Notes under the pieces: generated by a model | Seen by the model: the letters and a program-made list of their open reading frames with translations, nothing else | The model's database searches: none | What the model was told of the DNA's origin: nothing | Program-made: the position numbers and the translations under genes | Origin: Gammaproteobacteria bacterium | GTDB taxonomy: Bacteria; Pseudomonadota; Gammaproteobacteria; Enterobacterales; Kangiellaceae | Direction of reading: 5' to 3' | Length of the DNA stretch: 50,894 nucleotides | NCBI GenBank assembly: GCA_013373375.1 | Contig: JABXHY010000020.1 | Span: forward strand, 1-50,894 | In this document: in pieces, positions 1 to 8,145 of the stretch | Layout of the letters: every line of letters starts with the position of its first letter | Numbering within the stretch: position 1 is the stretch's first letter

Positions 1-129
1 GAAGGTAAGTGCGGCGAAGGCAAAAAGAAATCTGAAGGCAAATGCGGCGAAGGCAAATGCGGAGACGATAAAAAGAAAGATAAAAAAAGTGGTGAAGGCA
101 AGTGCGGTGAAGGTAAGTGCGGTAAATAA
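1..129 (+). CDS. hvfA: HvfA/bufferin-type EGKCG-repeat peptide, C-terminal part
   Basis: The window opens inside a gene; 42 residues and a TAA stop are visible. The visible part is almost only Gly, Lys, Glu and Cys and holds five EGKCG motifs, separated by Lys/Asp-rich spacers. EGKCG repeats are the hallmark of HvfA-type precursor peptides, whose cysteines are modified by an MNIO (DUF692) enzyme into copper-binding groups. The next two genes are exactly that enzyme and its partner, only 6 bp downstream, so the family call is firm although the signal-peptide end lies outside the window. Repetition at DNA level (gaaggyaartgcgg units) suggests the motif number can change by slippage. An alternative label is DUF2282/BufA-like. 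Confidence 0.85.
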   Translation, partial: EGKCGEGKKKSEGKCGEGKCGDDKKKDKKSGEGKCGEGKCGK

Positions 130-135
130 TTCGCA

Positions 136-981
136 ATGAAGTCTTCATCTCTTTATGGCTCGGGTTTGGGTTTGCGGCGTGATTTAATGCCGCAGCTCAC
201 CGAGCACCTCCCCAACGACATTGATTTCATGGAAGTAGCGCCTGAAAATTGGATCAATATCGGTGGGTCAATGGGTAAACAATTCAAATGGTTTACCGAT
301 CAGAAGCCTTTTGTATTTCATGGTTTGTCATTATCGATTGGTAGTCCGTCACCGGTCGACATCGAATTAGTTAAAAATATTAAACAACTGATGAAACAGT
401 GTAATGTCGATGTTTACACTGAACACTTAACCTATTGTAGTGATGATGGCCATTTATATGACCTGATGCCGATTCCGTTTACACAAGAAGCCATAAAATA
501 CGTTTCAGATAGAATCAAATTAGTTCAAGATATTTTAGAGCGACCAATCGCGATGGAGAATGCGTCGTATTATGCCGCTCCTCAACAGGAAATGTCTGAA
601 TTGGAGTTTTTAACAGCGGTGCTGGAAGAAGCTGACTGTCAATTGTTGCTGGACGTCAACAATATTTATGTAAACTCTATTAATCATGGATACGATGCAA
701 AACAGTTTTTACATGCACTACCAGGTGAGCGAATTATATATGGACACATTGCCGGTCATTACGATGAAGCAGACGATTTAAAAGTCGACACTCACGGCGC
801 AAATGTGAAAGAAGATGTTTGGGAATTGTTAGACGCTGCCTATGCAAGGTTTGGTGTTTTTCCGACATTACTTGAGCGCGATTTTAATTTTCCTCCCCTG
901 GATGAGCTGTTGCAGGAAGTTGCGAAAATAAAGACTATACAATCAAGATATATCGAGTCTAACAGCACAGTTGCAGGTTAA
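136..981 (+). CDS. hvfB: MNIO family peptide-modifying enzyme (DUF692), HvfB/BufB-like
   Basis: A 281-residue TIM-barrel DUF692 protein of the multinuclear non-haem iron oxidase family. Candidate metal ligands are in the expected order: H62 (FHGLSLSIG), E96-H97 (TEHLTY), E141-N142 (AMENAS), D173/N175-N176 (DVNNIYVN), H184, H204 and H208 (GHIAGH), D218/H220 (VDTHG) and E247 (LLERD). In HvfB and BufB relatives these bind two or three irons, and the enzyme oxidatively converts Cys in EGKCG motifs into copper-binding heterocycle or thioamide groups. It starts 6 bp after the repeat-peptide stop without a clear Shine-Dalgarno, suggesting translational coupling, and overlaps the start region of the partner gene. 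Substrate assignment comes from context; the chemistry is from the family. Confidence 0.9.
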   Translation: MKSSSLYGSGLGLRRDLMPQLTEHLPNDIDFMEVAPENWINIGGSMGKQFKWFTDQKPFVFHGLSLSIGSPSPVDIELVKNIKQLMKQCNVDVYTEHLTYCSDDGHLYDLMPIPFTQEAIKYVSDRIKLVQDILERPIAMENASYYAAPQQEMSELEFLTAVLEEADCQLLLDVNNIYVNSINHGYDAKQFLHALPGERIIYGHIAGHYDEADDLKVDTHGANVKEDVWELLDAAYARFGVFPTLLERDFNFPPLDELLQEVAKIKTIQSRYIESNSTVAG

Positions 982-985
982 TCTT

Positions 986-1747
986 ATGGGCGATCTACAG
1001 TTTCAAAAGACTCAATATCAATTTGCCAGTCATTTAAGAAATCCGGATGAAAATCCAGCGCCAGCTGGCATCGAGGATAGACGGCTAACCATCTATCGAG
1101 ATCTCATTTTTAATAATATTAAAGGATTTATTGATTCGGGCTTTCCTGTTTTATGCAGCATTACCCCCGAGTCGACATGGAATAATACGATTCGCAGTTT
1201 TATTGCTCAATACAGTGCCAAATCGCCGTACTTTAGCGAGGTTTCGAAGGAGTTTCTCAACTACTTGAGCGAAGATGAGTGTGAGTTGAACGCTACGTTT
1301 GAGTTTGCGTGCGAGTTAGCTCATTATGAGTGGGTTGAACTGGCATTGATGATTGACCCGAAAGATATTACTTCTATTCCAGTCAAACCAAGCATTGATC
1401 TTTTAAACGAAAAGCTTCTTTTTTCCCCTTTAGCTTGGCCGATGGTGTATGAATATGACGTTCATCATATCGGGGCAGATTACATTCCTGAAGCTAAACC
1501 AGAGCAACCGACGTTTATTGTTATTTACCGAGATCGGTCTGATGATGTCAATTTTATGCAGATTAATGCTCTTACTTACCAATTGATAGACATTGCACAA
1601 AACTCTCCGCATCTTACTGGCGCAAAAATGTTAGATGCTTTACAGAAATGTGTGCCACAAATGCCGGCAGAATCGATTTTTAAACATGGATTAGATATAC
1701 TGCTGCAGCTTTTCAAGCGTGACATAATTTTGTCTGCAACAGACTGA
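986..1747 (+). CDS. hvfC: DUF2063 partner protein of the MNIO enzyme, HvfC/BufC-like
   Basis: About 253 residues. The N-terminal half has the DUF2063 pattern (QFASHLRNP, RLTIYRDLIFNNIKGFIDSGFPV), typical of the putative DNA-binding/RiPP-recognition partners encoded after MNIO genes. In characterised systems this partner delivers the precursor peptide to the enzyme. I chose ATG 986, which directly precedes the family-conserved start; an in-frame TTG at 971 would add five residues and overlap the enzyme gene by 11 bp. Either way the two genes are tightly coupled. The C-terminal half is less conserved and has no motif I recognise. No convincing terminator lies before mlaA. Confidence 0.85.
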   Translation: MGDLQFQKTQYQFASHLRNPDENPAPAGIEDRRLTIYRDLIFNNIKGFIDSGFPVLCSITPESTWNNTIRSFIAQYSAKSPYFSEVSKEFLNYLSEDECELNATFEFACELAHYEWVELALMIDPKDITSIPVKPSIDLLNEKLLFSPLAWPMVYEYDVHHIGADYIPEAKPEQPTFIVIYRDRSDDVNFMQINALTYQLIDIAQNSPHLTGAKMLDALQKCVPQMPAESIFKHGLDILLQLFKRDIILSATD

Positions 1748-1802
1748 TATTCAAAAAGCGGTCTAACCTGAATAATTTTAAAGTTTTGCTTCAAGGAACT
1801 CT

Positions 1803-2516
1803 ATGAAAGGTTTGTTTTTCTCACTTGCCTTGTGCGTTTTAACTGGTTGTGCAACCTCTGGAACTAATTCGAATGATCCTTACGAGGATTTTAATCGATC
1901 GGTCTACAAATTTAACCGCGGTCTTGATAAAGCTGTTTTACAGCCAGTTGCAAAAGGGTATCAGGCTGTTACGCCTGACCCAGTTGAGACAGGTTTTAGC
2001 AATTTTTTCGATAATATTGGCGACGTTGGCAATATGGTAAATAACGCCTTGCAATTCAAACTGGGCGACGCTGCCAGTGATTTGGGTAGATTTTTGATCA
2101 ATAGCACCATTGGTTTAGCTGGCTTCTTTGATCCTGCTAGCGCAATGGGATTAGAAAAAAGTGATGAGGACTTTGGTCAAACATTAGCGACCTGGGGCGT
2201 GGGTTCCGGTCCGTATTTGATGCTTCCATTTTTAGGACCTTCTACAATGCGCGATACCTTTGCTATGCCCGGGGACAATTATCTTGACCCTTTTAGCGAA
2301 GTAAAGCCCGAACGTGACGAATATGCTTTGAAGGGATTTCGGTTATTAATTACGCGTGCTGAGTTACTTGAATTGGAATCGCAGCTTGAAAGTGCAATTG
2401 ATGAGTATGCTTTTGTGCGTGATGCTTATCTTCAAAACCGAAAATTTAAGGTTTACGATGGCGACTTGCCTTTAGACGATGTGTTTGAGTGCGACCCTGA
2501 GTATGAAGAGTGTTAG
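1803..2516 (+). CDS. mlaA: MlaA/VacJ outer-membrane lipoprotein
   Basis: 237 residues with a lipoprotein signal (MKGLFFSLALCVLTGC; lipobox LTGC, Cys16). It continues with the VacJ signature: DPYEDFNRSVYKFNRGLDKA, then NNIGDVGN-like text and FLINSTIGLAGFFDPA. MlaA sits in the outer membrane with porins and removes surface-exposed phospholipids, passing them to MlaC for retrograde transport. Length and motifs are standard. A good RBS (aaggaa) lies 6 bp before the ATG. It stands alone here: no mlaBCDEF nearby, which is usual for mlaA. The acidic C-terminus (ECDPEYEEC) has two cysteines, an uncommon touch. Confidence 0.93.
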   Translation: MKGLFFSLALCVLTGCATSGTNSNDPYEDFNRSVYKFNRGLDKAVLQPVAKGYQAVTPDPVETGFSNFFDNIGDVGNMVNNALQFKLGDAASDLGRFLINSTIGLAGFFDPASAMGLEKSDEDFGQTLATWGVGSGPYLMLPFLGPSTMRDTFAMPGDNYLDPFSEVKPERDEYALKGFRLLITRAELLELESQLESAIDEYAFVRDAYLQNRKFKVYDGDLPLDDVFECDPEYEEC

Positions 2517-2617
2517 CTGATACTGCTGAGAAGTATTCCAATACCAACTAATACTGACAGCGATAACATTGGGTCAATTTTGCTTTTTCTAAATGAACTT
2601 GAGTGACTGCGAATCAT
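2513..2617 (-). CDS. candidate 34-residue single-helix membrane peptide
   Basis: A short reading frame in what otherwise looks like a gene-free stretch between mlaA and the PilZ gene. On the minus strand an aggag lies 7 nt before ATG 2617. The product has a basic, serine-rich N-terminus (MIRSHSSSFRKSKIDPM) followed by an unbroken hydrophobic helix rich in Leu, Val, Ile and Gly (VLVGIGILLSS), then stops, overlapping the mlaA stop by 4 bp tail to tail. This positive-inside plus one-helix layout and the strong RBS argue for a real small protein. I know of no named family for it, and coding conservation is untested. Confidence 0.45.
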   Translation of the reverse strand: MIRSHSSSFRKSKIDPMLSLSVLVGIGILLSSIS

Positions 2618-2696
2618 TACTAAACTCCTAATTGGTTAAACCAGTATAGGACACAGATTAGGGGTTTAGTGAGACCTTAGTCGCAAATAATGAATC

Positions 2697-2999
2697 TTAA
2701 CTGACGTTCTCTATCGTTCCTGCAATTTCGTAGCGGTTATCTGACTGCTTGTCGCATCGCGTTACTATGAAGTCTGCTTTTAACGGTGGTAATTTCGATT
2801 CAGCCGAGCTTACTTTGACTTCTAGTCGAGTTCCAGTCGCCAACTCATGGTCACACACAAAAGCGACTCCACCAGCACTGAGATCTTTGCTCTCACCCTG
2901 AAAAGTATCCCCAGATTGCGGATCAGTAACTTCGACCTTTGCATCGACAAACATCCGTATGAAATCTCTTTTTTCTTCGTATTCTCTATCAACTGCCAT
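2697..2999 (-). CDS. PilZ domain protein
   Basis: 100 residues from ATG 2999, chosen because a purine-rich gaagggg lies about 9 nt upstream. The in-frame ATG at 3044 has no RBS and would add 15 unconserved residues. The PilZ c-di-GMP-binding signature is complete: RDFIR (the RxxxR arm) near residue 12 and DLSAGG (the D/NxSxxG turn) near residue 41. The rest fits one beta-barrel domain with nothing fused. Such stand-alone PilZ proteins act as c-di-GMP receptors controlling motility, adhesion or polysaccharide production; the target cannot be told from sequence. The next gene, divergent, is a two-component regulator. Confidence 0.85.
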   Translation of the reverse strand: MAVDREYEEKRDFIRMFVDAKVEVTDPQSGDTFQGESKDLSAGGVAFVCDHELATGTRLEVKVSSAESKLPPLKADFIVTRCDKQSDNRYEIAGTIENVS

Positions 3000-3185
3000 C
3001 GACGACAACCCCTTCAAAGCATTGGTGTCTGTTATTAGTATCATTGCATAGTAGAAAATATTCTCAATTTGGTCAATCTAGATGATTCGTCTCGAATGTG
3101 AATTGTTGCCTTGCGGTACAGAGGGTGTGTGCTATATCTATAAGACATCTTAAAAAGTTATTTTATCAGTCCATATTGGAAGTAA

Positions 3186-4409
3186 ATGCCTTTGGATACA
3201 CAGCCCCAGAATCAATTGAATAATTCAGCAGAAGAGTCAAAAGCAACCATACTAACCATTGAAGATGACGCTTTAGTTCGTCAGAGTTTTGTGATGTTTC
3301 TAGAGGACTATGGCTTTGATGTAATAGAGGCTGTTGATGGTGAAGCTGGTTTGAATGCGTTTGATCAAAGTAAACCGGATTTAGTACTTTGTGATATCAG
3401 AATGCCAAAAATGTCGGGTATGGAAGTATTGCAGCAAATATCACAACGTTCGCCAGAAACACCCGTGATAATGATTTCTGGTGCGGGAATGATTAATGAC
3501 GTGGTCGAGTCGCTGAGATTAGGAGCGTTCGACTATATTGTGAAACCAATCACTGACTTTGGCGTATTAGAGCACGCGGTTAATCAGGCACTGAATAAAA
3601 AGCAGCTTGAACAAGAAAATAAAGTTTTTCGCTCCGAGCTAGAACGAGCGAATCGCGAGTTGCAAAGTAACCTGGAAACTTTGCAAGAAGATCAAGATGC
3701 GGCCAGACGTGCACAGTTACAGCTGCTGCCTGAACCAGAAAGTACTTTTGGCCAATTCAGTTTTATGCACACCGTCATCCCATCATTAAACGTAAGTGGC
3801 GACTTCGTAGATTATTTTGAAATCGATGAGCAATATTTAGGGTTTTATATCGCTGATGTTTCAGGGCATGGCTCTGCATCGGCATTTGTCACTATGATGC
3901 TCAAGTCTTTGTTTAATCAACCGCTAAGAACCTACCGTGCGAGTGGTGATAAAACTATTCTCGATCCTGCAGCTGTTATGCGATATTTAAATCAAGAAAT
4001 TATCACGGCTAATGTTGGTAAACATGTAACGATGTTTTACGGTGTGATTGATACGTCTCAAAATCGTCTTGACTATTGCGTCGCAGGACAATTTCCTCGT
4101 CCTTTAATAGTTACTGAAGGTCAAAGACGAATTTTGCAAGATCGAGGTTTTCCGCTCGGATTATTCGACTGGGTAAGTTTTGAGTCTAAAAGCCTTGAGT
4201 TTTTACCTGGGCAAAGTGTGGTTATGTTTTCGGATGGAGTATTAGAGTCGATCAGGGAAGGAGAGGTTTGTCCTGAAGAAGCCTTGTTGAATATTCCAAT
4301 TTCAAAGTCGTCAACGGTATTAGGTTTAATCGACCAAATTGGTGTAAGAAGTATTGAAACGTTATCAGATGATGTCACTATTTTTATTGTGAGACACAAT
4401 GACCAGTAA
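3186..4409 (+). CDS. response regulator with PP2C-type (SpoIIE-like) phosphatase domain
   Basis: 407 residues. REC domain about 20-138: acidic pair E26-D27-D28, phospho-acceptor D70 (LVLCDIRMP), S98 and K120 (IVKPI). A coiled-coil linker follows, about 138-175 (LEQENKVFRSELERANREL). The PP2C domain is about 180-405, with metal-binding blocks SGDFVDYF (D206), IADVSGHG (D224), MFSDGVLE and a final SDDVTIF, so it looks catalytically intact, unlike the pseudo-phosphatase RssB. It should dephosphorylate a STAS protein, most simply the next gene, whose ATG overlaps its 3' end by 11 bp. The layout recalls Pseudomonas HsbR/HsbA, but the C-terminal kinase domain of HsbR is absent. RBS ggaag lies before ATG 3186. 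Confidence 0.9.
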   Translation: MPLDTQPQNQLNNSAEESKATILTIEDDALVRQSFVMFLEDYGFDVIEAVDGEAGLNAFDQSKPDLVLCDIRMPKMSGMEVLQQISQRSPETPVIMISGAGMINDVVESLRLGAFDYIVKPITDFGVLEHAVNQALNKKQLEQENKVFRSELERANRELQSNLETLQEDQDAARRAQLQLLPEPESTFGQFSFMHTVIPSLNVSGDFVDYFEIDEQYLGFYIADVSGHGSASAFVTMMLKSLFNQPLRTYRASGDKTILDPAAVMRYLNQEIITANVGKHVTMFYGVIDTSQNRLDYCVAGQFPRPLIVTEGQRRILQDRGFPLGLFDWVSFESKSLEFLPGQSVVMFSDGVLESIREGEVCPEEALLNIPISKSSTVLGLIDQIGVRSIETLSDDVTIFIVRHNDQ

Positions 4410-4866
4410 AATAGAATACGCCAATATCGATGAGGGTCATGTCATTCGGTTACACGGTGACATTCGATATGGGGATGTAGTTCCTCTGCATCAGTTACTT
4501 GAAGGAATTGGCAACAATGAGAAGAGTTTTGTAATCGATTTGACTCGTTGCACTCATCTCGATAGTACAGCTTTAGGAACATTGGCCTTAGTTGCGAAAA
4601 AAAGCCGCAGTCTGGACCAACAATCAAGACCTTTAATTTATATTTCCAAACCTGTTGTGAAAGAAGCGCTTTTAGGTGTTTGTTTCGATCTGATTTTTGA
4701 TATCGTCAACTGTGATCCCGAGTTGAAAGCTGATTATGAGTTGATTAAAAATGAAGTTAACGATACTGAGACAATTCGAAAAACGGTAGCAGCTGCTCAT
4801 CAACGCTTAGCGGAAATTTCACAGTCCAATAATGAGCTGTTCAAAGACGTTAATCTGCTCATATAA
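4399..4866 (+). CDS. STAS-domain anti-anti-sigma factor
   Basis: 155 residues. A STAS domain (about 1-100) carries FVIDLTRCTHLDSTALG; Ser56 in LDSTALG is the expected phosphorylation site. About 40 extra C-terminal residues beyond the usual STAS length (from ETIRKTVAAAHQRLA) are predicted helical. It overlaps the phosphatase gene by 11 bp, so the two are co-translated and probably substrate and enzyme. No anti-sigma kinase of the RsbW/HATPase type is adjacent; the nearby HATPase protein is a histidine kinase. The partner could be an anti-sigma factor, FlgM or a c-di-GMP enzyme encoded elsewhere. The gene is convergent with the next, 1 bp between stops. Confidence 0.88.
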   Translation: MTSKIEYANIDEGHVIRLHGDIRYGDVVPLHQLLEGIGNNEKSFVIDLTRCTHLDSTALGTLALVAKKSRSLDQQSRPLIYISKPVVKEALLGVCFDLIFDIVNCDPELKADYELIKNEVNDTETIRKTVAAAHQRLAEISQSNNELFKDVNLLI

Positions 4867-4867
4867 A

Positions 4868-5638
4868 TTACCACTTTTTCTTCGGCTGGAACAAATCGTC
4901 ACTATCACCTAATTCTTGAGTTGTTTCTTCCGCTTCCGGTTGTTGATCGTCTTGAACAGTTTGACCGCCACGGGCCTTTTGGATTTCTTGAATAAGCTGA
5001 TCCAATTCGCTCAGTTGTGCCTGAGTGTCGCTTTCACCTATATTTTGCTGCAGTAAAAGTTTTTTGGCGTTATCAAGGGCAATAATCGCTTGAGGAAAGG
5101 CTTTTTCGGTCATTTTCTTTTTGCCAATGGCGATATAAGTGTGAGTTTGTAATGTTAAATAAAGTTTTTTTAAATTGTTTAAGCCGCTACTGGCAGCACT
5201 GATGTCAATTCCTGGAATTCGACCAAGCCGGTGAACATAACGCATAAGGTTTTTAATTCGTCCCATTAGAACGACCAGTTCTTGAGCGTCACTTGGCGGT
5301 TTAAGCCTTGTTTTGTCAGCTGGAGCGTCAGGCGTTTCTATTTTCTGTTTGATCATATTGAAGGTATCGTGCAGATCGCGAATACTCGAGTCCACTTCAA
5401 TCGCTTTTGCCAGATTTAGTCCAATGTATTGCAATATTACCTTTCGCACAGCACCACTGATCGGTAAGTCGTAAAACTTATCATAGATATCTTGTCCCTC
5501 ACGTGCTCGATATCGATACTTTGACAAGTCTTGTTGTTTAGCTGCTTTTATCTGTTCACGATATTGAATAAACCCGCTAAGACCGACAGCGATCACGAGG
5601 AAAGTGATGATTATTCCAATTATCAGAGTTGTGCTCAT
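4868..5638 (-). CDS. unrecognised membrane-anchored helical protein
   Basis: 256 residues. One N-terminal membrane helix (about residues 4-23, LIIGIIITFLVIAVGLSGF) is followed by a basic cytoplasmic-looking stretch and a mainly helical region with leucine/alanine heptads (about 60-220, including LSELDQLIQEIQKA). The tail is Glu/Asp-rich and ends FQPKKKW. I do not recognise the family. It is third in a minus-strand set after the REC-TPR regulator and the histidine kinase, 68 bp downstream of the kinase gene. Membrane anchor plus helical bundle would suit a scaffold or sensor partner for these soluble proteins, but that is only inference. Confidence 0.75.
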   Translation of the reverse strand: MSTTLIIGIIITFLVIAVGLSGFIQYREQIKAAKQQDLSKYRYRAREGQDIYDKFYDLPISGAVRKVILQYIGLNLAKAIEVDSSIRDLHDTFNMIKQKIETPDAPADKTRLKPPSDAQELVVLMGRIKNLMRYVHRLGRIPGIDISAASSGLNNLKKLYLTLQTHTYIAIGKKKMTEKAFPQAIIALDNAKKLLLQQNIGESDTQAQLSELDQLIQEIQKARGGQTVQDDQQPEAEETTQELGDSDDLFQPKKKW

Positions 5639-5706
5639 GAACTATAGTCACCTGTCGAGTTTAAGGTGTTAATGTATTTATTTAAGTAACTTAACATAGC
5701 TATTCT

Positions 5707-6402
5707 TCAATTAGGTAGGCGTATTCGAAATATGCCCCCATTTAATTGTCCACCGTTGGCTAATTCAATATTTCCGTTTTCAGTATCGTTTTGGTGTATT
5801 TTTGCAATCTTTGCAGCAAAATAAAGGCCGAGCCCGGTACTGCCTGTACTGTAATCAATGGATTTAATGAAATTATGTTGTTGTTCAATCATATTTTGTG
5901 GGTAACCTGTGCCATCATCAGCAATTTCGATAACCAGAGCATCATCAAAATAGGCGCTCAGTAAAATTTTTGATTTTGTATAACGAATAGCATTCCCCAG
6001 CACGTTATTAATCACACTAGAAATTAAGTCAATATCAAAACATCCATCTAAATCATCTTCTGCGTCTATGTCTATTGTAATGTCTTTCGACTTTGCCAGA
6101 GGTTCATATTGCGCTGCTTGATCGGAAAGGAACTCGAACAGATTATAATAATTCAAATTAATAGGTAGTTGTTTTTGCTCAATTTTATATAAGCCTAAAA
6201 GTTGCACCAATGCTGAATTTAGTCGGCTTGATTCGTATTGTAGTACTGCTTGCTGCTTTTTGTCTTCGCTGTCAGAAGCAGGATACTTTTTTTCTAATGC
6301 ACTTATCGCGGTCATAAGAATCGCGAGAGAGTTTTTCATATCATGGACAGCTGAAGCAATTACTGAAGCGAAGTCCAGAGATTCTTTTTCTGGTTTCTCC
6401 AT
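5707..6402 (-). CDS. soluble histidine kinase without sensor domain
   Basis: 231 residues. The H-box begins almost at the N-terminus (SAVHDMKNSL, H20). The HATPase domain follows with N-box NNVLGNAIRYTKS, G1-box ADDGTGYP and G2-box STGLGLYFAAKI. There is no signal peptide, membrane helix, PAS or GAF domain, so sensing must come from a partner. Its ATG follows the stop codon of the REC-TPR gene directly (TAA-ATG, no spacer) and has an RBS aggag inside that gene, so the two are translationally coupled and likely a cognate pair. The VHDMKN H-box resembles kinases that phosphorylate stand-alone regulators. No DNA-binding regulator is nearby. Confidence 0.88.
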   Translation of the reverse strand: MEKPEKESLDFASVIASAVHDMKNSLAILMTAISALEKKYPASDSEDKKQQAVLQYESSRLNSALVQLLGLYKIEQKQLPINLNYYNLFEFLSDQAAQYEPLAKSKDITIDIDAEDDLDGCFDIDLISSVINNVLGNAIRYTKSKILLSAYFDDALVIEIADDGTGYPQNMIEQQHNFIKSIDYSTGSTGLGLYFAAKIAKIHQNDTENGNIELANGGQLNGGIFRIRLPN

Positions 6403-8031
6403 TTAGGCTTGCTCCTGCTGAATCACTCGAGTGAGTCTTAATAACTCAGAAAAACGTTGAAATCTATGATCATCAGGTGATATTGAGTTAATAGAGTTCA
6501 AGTAGCCCTCACACTTATCGATGATTGAGTCATCTGCATTTCCAGATTGATGCACCTTGAGTAACACTTGAACGGTATTGAGGATGATTGAAATATTCTT
6601 TGGACTGGCTTCGATTGCTTTGTTAAAGCAATCCACCGCTTGATCATATTTCTTTTCATCAAAAAGTTTTATGCCTTGTGAGTTTAATCGATGCGCTTGT
6701 TTTCCTTTTTCTAAAATACTTTTATCTTTTAGATGAGGTAAAGCTTTTTCAAGAAATTTCGCATCCTCAAAATTATGTTGAACCGCATCTTTTATAATTT
6801 CTTCTGCGACATCTTCTTCACCAAGATTCTGCAATCCTTGCGCTAGCTCTAAACCAGTATTCCCTGGGAGCATGGTATCAATTGTCGAGTATAATTGTTT
6901 TGCCGTTTCGGTACATTTTTTTGCTTCAGCTTCTTTCCCCTGACTTTTTAAATAATTTCCTTCTGCTACCGTTCCGCGTAACTTACACACTTTATCGTGT
7001 TTATATTCGTCATAGAATTCCTTCATGTATTTATCTGTTTCTGCGAGCATTTGCCGAGAGGCTGCAGTTGGGTCGTTAGCAATATAAGTCGATACACTAT
7101 TGGTGTATTTTATGTAGCTGTCCGGTGTTTTAAAAATGGAGTTGTCGCCTAAACGAATTGATTGTTTAAATGCATTAATCGATGATTCAAAATCTTGATT
7201 TGATTCGGCGACTTCCCCCAGTTTGTTTTGACGTTTGATTACTCTAGGAGAGCGTTTTATTGCTTCATTTAAGGTTTGTTGAGCCTCTTCGGGTTCATCA
7301 ATCTGAAGCTGGCAATCGGACAAAAGATCATAAGCTTCTAGCATCATTGGAAATTTTTTAATTGTCTCTTTCAATAAAGTTATGGCATTTTCCCATTGCC
7401 GCTTTGCCATTTGAGCTCGAGCCATTCCCACCATAGCCCATGGTATAGGCCTTTTTGCCAAAACCTCATCGTAAATGCTCATGGCTTCAGCGTATTGGCG
7501 CTTTTTCATTAATGTTTCAGCTTTAAGTTTTTCGATGGCACTTTTGTATTTTGGAAATGCCTCTAAAAGTTCATCGCATTGTTGAAGAGCGTCATTGAGC
7601 TTTCCTTTGTCGATAAAATTATAAATAGGTTGAAGCGCTTCTTTCTTTGCCGATAAATTATTTAACCTGGCTCTTAGCTGAGCGTTATTAAAAGGCTTTG
7701 TTAAGTAGGAATCGGGTTGATTTTCCAGTGCGCCCATTACCATAGCGGTAGTATTTTCTGCAGTTGTCATGATAAAAACGGCATCAGAACGAATGGAATT
7801 ATTGAAGTGCAGTTCTTCTAAAACTTGCATACCATTTTTACCGTGGCCAAGATTATAATCCGAGAGAATAATGTCGTAACTTTTCTCTCGGCAAGCTCTT
7901 ATAGCTGCCTCACCCGTATTTACGATATCAACATCATCCACACCAATTTCATTTAACATTGCACGTAACGAGCGGGCAAATTCTGCGAAATCTTCAATAA
8001 TCAAAGCGGATTTGTTTTCGTAATGAACCAT
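6403..8031 (-). CDS. response regulator with TPR repeats
   Basis: 542 residues. The N-terminal REC domain (about 8-125) has E13-D14, phospho-acceptor D58 (DIILSDYNLG), T90 and K112 (YLTKPF). The rest is a long chain of TPR-like helical repeats (about 135-520), for example AMVGMARAQMAKRQWENAITLLKE and the clear FDEKKYDQAVDCFNKAIEASP near 450-470. There is no DNA-binding or enzymatic output, so phosphorylation probably changes protein binding through the TPR superhelix. It is first in a minus-strand operon with the histidine kinase and the one-helix membrane protein, and sits next to a convergent phosphatase/STAS pair. Start ATG 8031 has only a weak RBS. Confidence 0.9.
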   Translation of the reverse strand: MVHYENKSALIIEDFAEFARSLRAMLNEIGVDDVDIVNTGEAAIRACREKSYDIILSDYNLGHGKNGMQVLEELHFNNSIRSDAVFIMTTAENTTAMVMGALENQPDSYLTKPFNNAQLRARLNNLSAKKEALQPIYNFIDKGKLNDALQQCDELLEAFPKYKSAIEKLKAETLMKKRQYAEAMSIYDEVLAKRPIPWAMVGMARAQMAKRQWENAITLLKETIKKFPMMLEAYDLLSDCQLQIDEPEEAQQTLNEAIKRSPRVIKRQNKLGEVAESNQDFESSINAFKQSIRLGDNSIFKTPDSYIKYTNSVSTYIANDPTAASRQMLAETDKYMKEFYDEYKHDKVCKLRGTVAEGNYLKSQGKEAEAKKCTETAKQLYSTIDTMLPGNTGLELAQGLQNLGEEDVAEEIIKDAVQHNFEDAKFLEKALPHLKDKSILEKGKQAHRLNSQGIKLFDEKKYDQAVDCFNKAIEASPKNISIILNTVQVLLKVHQSGNADDSIIDKCEGYLNSINSISPDDHRFQRFSELLRLTRVIQQEQA

Positions 8032-8145
8032 GCTTATTTTTTAGGCCTTGTTTCTGGTTTTGAATGTGTTAAAAGAACTTGTGAGAAGTATAGTTGCTAA
8101 TTTAAAATTTGTAATAGAATTCAATAAATTATATAAGGATTGCGA

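Noticed and set aside
1-126. Short repeated units at the window start that could look like a CRISPR or satellite array
   Set aside because: The repeats are in one open frame coding EGKCG motifs, with spacers of uneven length, and are followed by the matching enzyme genes.
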